This document shows positions 57,516 through 64,000 of a stretch of DNA of 64,000 nt, one piece after another. A program made the translations under genes and the position numbers. This DNA comes from Bolinopsis microptera. Lineage: Eukaryota > Ctenophora > Tentaculata > Lobata > Bolinopsidae. The stretch lies in the NCBI RefSeq assembly GCF_026151205.1, contig NC_087077.1, positions 6,906,483 through 6,970,482 on the forward strand, given 5' to 3'. Under the pieces are notes generated by a model. It was given only the letters and a program-made list of their open reading frames with translations. It had not been told where the DNA came from and did no database searches. The first letter of the stretch is position 1; each line of letters opens with the position of its first letter.

Positions 57516-58098
57516 TCTGTACTTGTAGTTAGAACAGTTTGTAAACTGTACATTACTTTAGGTTACAGTACCTACTCTTCGATTAATTGAGTAATTAATC
57601 GAATTAATTGTACAACTTCAATAAATCAACAGAAAATTAAGTTTTTTGTTTTATTAATGTTTATTGAATCATCAAAGATATTTTTTCTGACTTTCAATCA
57701 AATCTAAAAGCGACTGATCTGGCCTTCATAATAGCAGCAGAAAAATTACGGATCTAATATGAGATGGCTACAACTCTGTATTTAGGCGGCGAAAGTCGGG
57801 GGATGAACCGATAGCCTTATATGGTATAAACTGAGTATTCTATAGTCTGGGAGGGATTGTTCTGTGAATATAACATCTCGGTATGAGATTTAGACGGTGT
57901 AGTGTCTTACTGTAAGCGAATACTAGTATTCTATTATAGTGCTATAATATGCTATTATTCACTAGATACACTATACATGTTAATTGTTAAAGTATTCTCT
58001 GATGCGGAGTGTTATTATGAGCAGCACCATTCGTCTAAATATATTATATATATCTGATTCCTCACATAGCTCAACTTTATAACAAACAATGGACGTAC
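57516..58098. other. Gap between gene I and the transporter exon
   Basis: Gene I 3' UTR, then AT-rich intron sequence of the antisense transporter. No other feature seen. Confidence 0.45.
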
Positions 58099-58197
58099 CT
58101 ACTGTCCAAAAGAGCTCCATGCCCAGCATGGCAGATGAGCGGTGTTTCATAGGAACTATCTCGGTAAAGTACACCACTGACACCCCGTAGTTGGCAC
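58099..58197 (-). CDS. SV2/SVOP-like transporter, internal exon (TM5-TM6 region)
   Basis: A 99-base minus-strand exon between acceptor TTTTTTTCAG and donor GTACGT, phase 1 at both ends. It encodes GANYGVSVVYFTEIVPMKHR followed by SSAMLGMELFWTVG. This is the SV2/SVOP block normally directly before the sequence encoded at 32202 (SVFECVVGMSVMKKYGWR); the split glycine codon G|GT is restored by joining. About 150-200 N-terminal residues are still missing and no exon for them is visible up to 64000, so the gene probably continues beyond the right edge. Confidence 0.85.
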
Positions 58198-59826
58198 CTG
58201 AAAAAAATGGTGAAGATTAAAAACGGTTTAGACTGATTTCAGAATAATCTGAGATCTGCTCTATTTTACAATTTTCCTGCTTCTTAATCGCGAGGTACCA
58301 AGTTCAATTCCCAGCTACCAGCCATGGGGTGACCGTCGTTGACGCTCAGCTAAGGATTCCGAGTGATCTATGCAGCCCCCACCGGTCCACTCAGCCGAAT
58401 ACTCGAGAAATTAGGTGTGAGGGTTAAATGAGGAGCTGCCCATTGCAGCAAAGTCTCGGTCGAAGACAGTTTGGTACACACTACCTTAAAGCGATCATGA
58501 AGTGTAAATTTGCGACTTCTTCGAAAATACTCGAAACTTGGGTAGTGAGCTAGGCTTGGTAATTTTGCCGCAATCCCAAAATAGCTCCGTCATAATTGCT
58601 TCACAAACGGAGATAATACGGGACATTTTTTTTCCATGTTGCGGCAAGGTGACAGTATATCATATACGGTACCTATGTGTAAATACACCTGATTTTAATC
58701 GTCCATAACAAGTTTTCTGTTGGTTGTTTTTTTTTTTACCGACAAGATTACCATCGGATATAAACCATTATATTTCACATATCTTCCTTAATTTGGTGTA
58801 CAGCGATTAATCTAGTTCCTACAAGCAATTAAAGGCAGCTCACTTCATGAAACTTGAATGTAGCACGAAATCCTGGAATAATAGCTTAATTTTAATGCCA
58901 TCATGTGCGGCTGTGTTTCAGCTATCTTCATGCAAATTTTGCTGATATGCCAACGAAATTAACTTGCTCAAAAATTCAAAATTAATTCTACGGTCAAAAG
59001 TACGTCTAGAAAGGTGTATCTGGATTCTGGAGTCCCTAGCGTATCGAGCAGAAAATGGCCGTAAGAGCTTCTACTAGTAAACTTATAAGACAATTATTTG
59101 ACGCTTGTGTATATTATGCACATTATACAACAACAATGGTCGAAAGATAAAAGTCAAATCTATCAAGTGTCATTAATTTGAAGATTTTATCAATTAAATT
59201 AGCGCCACAGCACATGAATAAAAATGTGCATTTTAACACTGTTTCTATTGCAGTGTCTGACAGTTTGCCGCAATCCAACAAATTAGAGCGATCTTCCTGT
59301 ATCGATTTCACGCGATGAAATTGATTTCATAGTTGTTTCTGAAAGAGGGGAGTGATATCTGAAAAAAAAATTAGGTCCAAGATTTTCAAAATTGAATAAA
59401 AAATCTTCTAAGGCCTATCTCAAAATTCGGCTCAACAGATATCTTCTAAATGATCCATAGAACATATCCTGAAAGTTTCAGGGTGATTGCTCAAAAAATG
59501 TAGGAGAAGATACACTCGATTGTCAGGGCTCGCGATTGAAAATCGCTCGCGCAATTCAATTACACATTTAAGCGCTGACCTTTGACTGGCGATAATTTTG
59601 GCTAGGAACAATATTTTTCCATGGGACCAAAAGCCCCCCCCCCCCTCCCCCCGGCCCCCTTAACTGTCACTGGCCCAATGTATTATCCTTCGGCTTCCTG
59701 TAATCGGATGGTAACACTTGTGTATTTAATACACAAGTTACACAATGTGTAACAATGTGGCTGTTGGAATGACCGAAGTAAAATAAAGTGTGACATAAAA
59801 AAATGAATACACGAGTGATACACTGT
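58198..59826. other. Upstream transporter intron with simple repeats
   Basis: No coding support. It contains a candidate tRNA-related SINE (58282-58500) and a C-rich tract at about 59634-59657. The rest is AT-rich. Confidence 0.4.
58282..58500 (+). repeat. Candidate tRNA-derived SINE
   Basis: The stretch gaggtaccaagttcaattcc at about 58290-58310 resembles a tRNA B box (GGTTCRANTCC). It is followed by about 180 bases of GC-richer sequence ending near cattgcagcaaagtctcgg. I cannot delimit a target-site duplication or tail, so this is tentative. Confidence 0.35.
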
Positions 59827-59834
59827 CCTTAATA

Positions 59835-60955
59835 CTTAGTTGTAGTGAACGGTGGATTTTGACGTATTGAACGCACGTTCCAGTCACTTTGTAGTGAACG
59901 TTATTGAACGTTAGTGAACGTCAGTGATTATCAAAAACAAAAATTCATGAAAATAATCTTTTTGAAATCTCAATTTCTCCAACTGATAATTATCAATTTG
60001 TATTGTATTGTATTGTAGTAGTATTTATGCTACTGAAGGTACACGTATTCAAGTTCGACACGGACTCTAGCTCGACAAACCCTAAGGTTCGACTCTGTCG
60101 AACCAAAGCACGCTACCTGGATTCAAGTTCGACACGTACTAAAGTTCGACAAGATAACTTTGACTGTCGAACTAGAGTTTTGAAATCTCCGATCTCAAGC
60201 AACGATCCTTTACGAGCTTGTAATCTATTCGTTTGTTTGTTTTCCACTAGTCTCATGCTGTTCAATTATGTGTGAATGTAATCTCTATAATCCATGTCTA
60301 TAAACATTTAATTGTCCTCATACTCATAATTCAATTGTTTGCTAGCAGAATTGTAGACTTAGCGGAGAGATAAAAGACTAACGTAATAACTCGTACTCCG
60401 TTTTATAGATCTAGATTGTAAAGTACGCTTTATAAATATCTACCACGTACCACACTTTATATCATCACAAACGACTAGTAACCGAGTACCGGTCTAGAGA
60501 TTTGGCAGCTGAATCGAAATCAGTCGGATATCAATCTATTTCCCTGTTAACTAGACCAGAACTGAGTGGCAAACAGGAGAATTAAAACTATACTGAAAGG
60601 TTCTGGAATTTATAACCGCACATGGTTGCTAGATGTCAGAAAATATTTGTATCTGCCATTGAACCCTGTGATCCTATGATGAGGACCCAGCAATAGCCAT
60701 TGGATCATAAGCAGAAACTATTTGTCGGACTAGAGTACGCTACCTGGACTCTAGTTCGACACGTACCGAAGTACGACAGGGGTGATATCTGGCGAATTTA
60801 ATTTTTCGAACTATAGTGCGTGTCGAACTAGAGTACGTAAATCCTACTGAACACTACTAGTAATTTATCCATAACGTTCAGAACGTGAGATGCGTTTTAG
60901 TGAACATATGTACAGAACATTTTTAGTGAACGTTCCGTACATGCACTACAACTAA
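59835..60955. mobile_element. hAT-like non-autonomous DNA transposon with 8-bp target-site duplication
   Basis: Ends are the perfect 13-base inverted repeats cttagttgtagtg (59835-59847) and cactacaactaag (60943-60955). They are directly flanked by CCTTAATA (59827-59834 and 60956-60963), an 8-base duplication as hAT elements make. Inside, a unit of about 45 bases (gctacctggaytcwagttcg plus acacgtac) occurs at about 60111-60155 and 60729-60770, with a partial copy near 60045; gaacgt motifs cluster near both ends. No transposase frame. Confidence 0.8.
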
Positions 60956-60963
60956 GCCTTAAT

Positions 60964-61255
60964 AACACAAAATAGATGGTCAAAGAAATTATATTATTAT
61001 TTTGATACACAAATTCAAGTTTGTCTCAAATCATTAAAAACTTTATAAACATTTCATCCAACAAAACAGCGCCAACTTTAGTATACCATCAAGTAAAAGA
61101 ATTGAAGCCAAAACAAATGTTCTTACAGCCGGATACCGAATATTAAACTTCCCCACTTTTTAGATATTATGTGTCCGAAATTTCCCAGTCTTTCGCATTC
61201 TGTTCGGATAAATGCTTTTAGCGTTTAGTCTAAACATTCCAGTCCCTACTAAATA
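60964..61255 (-). pseudogene. Decayed copy of the small membrane protein gene
   Basis: The minus-strand stretch at about 61158-61215 matches the C-terminal coding part of the neighbouring pair (YPNRMRKTGKF against FPDRQLKTGEI and SPDRRQKTGEI) but soon runs into a stop and lacks the membrane helix in frame. Confidence 0.4.
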
Positions 61256-61525
61256 CTATTCAAGTGCATGTAAAAAAACTGCGTTACTTTTCATCCTCTG
61301 CTTGTTTACAACTATTTCCGGGTAAATTTCTCCAGTCTTCAGCTGTCTGTCCGGAAATTGTTTCACCGAAGCATCTCTGCATAGAGGGGGAAAAATCCTC
61401 AACAACGCCCAAAACAAAAAACCGAGGATTCCCAAAACGAAGAAGGATACCATGAATACTTTGTGAAGAGTTATGCCTTCCTGGTTATGATTCTCTGCAG
61501 TCTGGTTCAGCTCTTCTTCCGGCAT
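61256..61525 (-). CDS. Small single-pass membrane protein 1 of a paralogous pair
   Basis: 89 residues from the ATG at 61525. A short acidic N-terminus (MPEEELNQTAENHNQEG) precedes one hydrophobic helix at about residues 23-46 (VFMVSFFVLGILGFLFWALL), then a cysteine next to the membrane (PPLCR, a possible palmitoylation site) and a tail with PDRQLKTGEIYP. The paralog at 62396-62641 shares this plan and the flanking bases before the start codon. No family recognised. Conservation of frame and topology between two diverged copies supports real coding. Confidence 0.6.
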   Translation of the reverse strand: MPEEELNQTAENHNQEGITLHKVFMVSFFVLGILGFLFWALLRIFPPLCRDASVKQFPDRQLKTGEIYPEIVVNKQRMKSNAVFLHALE

Positions 61526-62395
61526 GATATGATGGTGTTGGAAAAGTCTTACGAGGTATATTTAGAGAATAAGAGGGTAGCTATACCAGAACTATACAAA
61601 CAACTATACAAATAAAGAAACATTCGATGATAAGTTAAACTCACAGTCTGTGAGGTTGTATTGTAGCATTATATTCATCACCCTGGCAAAGTTGCAGAAC
61701 TGGTGGACATTTTGTGCATTCCCGCCTTGTTGGAAATGATAAATACTTCATCTTGATGACTGATAAACGTCTGGGCGAAACTTAAAAAGTTTTTAAACGG
61801 CGATGACTATGTTTGTTTTATTACGTTACCTTAATCTTCACTACCAACTATATTCAATACCTTACCCTCATTGAAGAGAGGGGCACATATTGTATAATTT
61901 GTATAATATTAGTTGTTTGTTGCTGGATATTTTCACCTTACCCTTTAGAACATGGTTAGTACCTGGCACTTGTGTCAGTTGCTAACCATATGAGCGGTAT
62001 ACAAGCACATTATTTCATTTCATTTCATTTCATTTCATTACATGTGGATGGGGCATATATCACAATTAGATTAGAACAGGCTGCTTATCATTAGTTTCAA
62101 CTTTAAAATGGACATTTCCCTTACTTCGAGGAATACTGGGATCCGTCAGCCGTGAAAAGTTCTACAATCTTTAGAGTTGAGACACACGACAATCTGCAAG
62201 CCATCCTTATAACAAATTACGTATAGTCCCTGACCCTTTTTATATTATAACGTAATTCGTAAACAGCTTTTTACGCACTCCTTTGAAAGTTAAACCAAAG
62301 CTATTATCTGAAATAATCGTAATAAAGCAGTCGTTCACACACACGGACCCTGGGTATCACAAATTCTCAGTTTTCTCAGCTGAGCCTGATAATTA
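61526..62395. other. Gap with ATTTC microsatellite
   Basis: Non-coding. A tttcatttcatttcatttca tract lies at about 62012-62038. No other feature seen. Confidence 0.45.
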
Positions 62396-62641
62396 TCAAA
62401 ATTCTGCCTCCTTCGGTTGACTGTTCGAATAAATTTCCCCAGTCTTCTGTCGTCTGTCCGGACTTATTTGAGAATTGATGCTTTTTCTGCAGAGAGGGAG
62501 ACACATCTTCAACAGCAACCAAAGGCAAAAGAAGAGAATGAGGAGTCCCAAAGAAAACCAAGAGAACGTGAATACTTGCTGTGCAGTTTTACCATCGCCG
62601 AAGTTTTCCTCGGTAGACTGACTCGGCTCTTCTTTCGACAT
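62396..62641 (-). CDS. Small single-pass membrane protein 2 of the pair
   Basis: 81 residues from the ATG at 62641, the start aligned with that of the paralog; a longer upstream frame is open to 62782 but is not supported. An acidic N-terminus (MSKEEPSQSTEENFGDG) is followed by a helix (FSLGLLILFFCLWLLLKM), a membrane-proximal LPLCRKS and a tail with SPDRRQKTGEIYSNS. Shared residues with the copy at 61256-61525 include the PLCR and KTGEIY motifs. Function unknown. Confidence 0.6.
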   Translation of the reverse strand: MSKEEPSQSTEENFGDGKTAQQVFTFSWFSLGLLILFFCLWLLLKMCLPLCRKSINSQISPDRRQKTGEIYSNSQPKEAEF

Positions 62642-64000
62642 GATAAGATGGTGGTGGACAAGTTTTACGAAGTTTCTTGAGAGGATCACTACTATAACAA
62701 GACTAAACAACTTTACAGGTAAAGGAGTAAGGGAAATGTGTATTGTGTAACCACATTGACTGTAAACAGTTACTGAAAACAAAAGAAGTGTAAATTGTTG
62801 AATAATATTACGTTATTAATATTTTCATGTATAGTATTATGACCTAACTCACTGCAATGTTGGTCAATTGTTCATATTATGTGTTTGATTACTCTTGGAC
62901 TATACAAATTTCAGCATGTAAACGGACGGCCTCAGATGTAGGAAACAACTTATTCAGGAATTTTTGGCAGAACCAAACCGAACTACGATTTTCTTTTCGT
63001 CGAACCGAACCGAACAAACCGAAATAATAATAATTATAGGCAAGTTACTTATACTTCGAGACGTACAAACCTGCTGATCTAACTGTAATCTCGTACCGGA
63101 AAATGACTTAACTCAATTCTGAATGTAAATACGGATTACGGGTTGTAACTTGTGTCATCGTCATTGCCATTCAATGAGCTGGGTATAGTAATCGACCAAT
63201 GACTTGATATTAGGCTGGTAATCACTAGTCAATTATTACAAGCTTAATGTATAGGCTTGTGATCACTAGTCAATTATTACGAGCTTAATGTAGTATGAGC
63301 AAGAAAGAAAAACAAAGCTTTGTAGTTTTATTAAATGTAATGTAATTGTGAAGAAGACAGTTTTATAACTTTTAATAAATGCATTCCGTTCAAGGCCAGG
63401 TTAAGAGTATCAGTCACCATCTGAAGTTATTCAGTTCAGCAAAGAACAATGTTTAAAACCTTACCTGATAAAAAATAATAAATGACTTCACTTAGACTTA
63501 GAAATTTAAGATTCGTAGAAGATAATCAGAAGTCATAATCTGCAGACAAGGTCCTTTTCTTCTCATACCTCATTGGATTCAGACAAAAAGTTGTCATAAT
63601 TCAAATTGATTAGTCTTACAATTGAGGATTTCCGATGCATAGGTTCAAAAGCTCAACAAACACAAAAAGTTCAACAAACACAAAGATTGGACACACTATT
63701 AATCACTGATTCAACCAGCAAGTTTTGCTTTCTTCTTGGCCGTTTTTTACCGTCCCATATTGTCTACAGCTTGCTACGCACTTCAACGAAAACAGTTCCT
63801 CTGGAATAATTCCAACCAAAGGCAGTCGTGCACATCGGCGTTCACAAACCCGATAACGAAATCTGAAGTTTTCGGCTGATTGTTCAAATTATGCTGTTTG
63901 TTCGGATGTAAATCTTTAGGTTAACTGTTCGAATAAACTTCCTCAATCCAGCTGTTTTAATATTTCCTTAATCTCCAGTCTTGTTTACGAACTCCTCATA
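62642..64000. other. Right end: mostly empty, one further decayed paralog
   Basis: AT-rich sequence with a short direct repeat at about 63205-63300 (ggctngtratcactagtcaa, then ttattacragcttaatgta, twice). At about 63905-63990 the minus strand again matches the C-terminal coding part of the small membrane protein pair (VYSNS followed by a stop), with an upstream in-frame stop, so it looks like a relic. Confidence 0.4.

Noticed and set aside
59123-59311. Minus-strand frame as an N-terminal exon of the transporter
   Set aside because: No SV2/SVOP motif, wrong hydrophobic pattern and no fitting phase-1 donor toward 58197.
1-64000. CRISPR arrays, bacterial operons or viral genomes
   Set aside because: Spliced metazoan genes throughout; no regularly spaced direct repeats with unique spacers and no recognisable viral gene sets.

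Overview
The window is nuclear DNA of an invertebrate animal. Genes are split by canonical GT-AG introns, coding density is low, the DNA is AT-rich, and polyadenylation signals and several transposon classes are present. A ciliated organism is indicated by PACRG, CFAP57 and an RIIa-domain protein lying close together. Kringle and PAN-like modules, a 7TM receptor, a TRP channel and an SV2/SVOP-like transporter make it metazoan. An early-branching marine invertebrate such as a cnidarian seems likely, but that is inference; nothing in the sequence fixes the species.

Layout. At 0.1-5.7 kb two minus-strand genes lie in tandem: a coiled-coil protein running off the left edge, with a small mucin-like membrane protein nested in its large intron, and an RIIa-domain protein with a PLPEKSEE repeat tail. 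A single-exon, divergent 7TM receptor follows at 6.4 kb. From 7.5 to 14.5 kb there is a repeat island: a frameshifted Penelope-like element with a GIY-YIG domain, split by an antisense LINE, between two GC-rich repeat clusters that share sequence in inverted and direct orientation. PACRG (15.3 kb) and a ten-exon CFAP57 (17.0-28.7 kb) follow; an intronless ankyrin/TRP channel gene sits antisense inside CFAP57 intron 5.

From 30.4 kb rightwards runs a minus-strand SV2/SVOP-like transporter. Its last three exons are at 30.4-32.2 kb and the preceding exon is at 58.1 kb, so one intron spans 25.9 kb. Inside that intron, on the opposite strand, sits the most interesting part of the window: nine small secreted-protein genes (called A to I here, 35.3-57.5 kb) built from symmetric phase-1 exons. 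Each has a signal-peptide exon and ends in the same two exons, which encode an unrecognised ten-cysteine domain. Between these lie optional modules: none (A, B, D), a kringle (C), a PAN-like module (E, F), or an acidic linker (G, H, I). The cluster grew by local tandem duplication (A/B and H/I) and is peppered with transposon insertions that can be delimited by target-site duplications. The right end (59.8-64 kb) holds a hAT-like non-autonomous element and two intact plus two decayed copies of a small single-pass membrane protein gene.

The left half therefore looks like an ordinary ciliary/sensory neighbourhood with nested genes. The right half is a fast-evolving, modular secreted-protein nursery hidden in a transporter intron.
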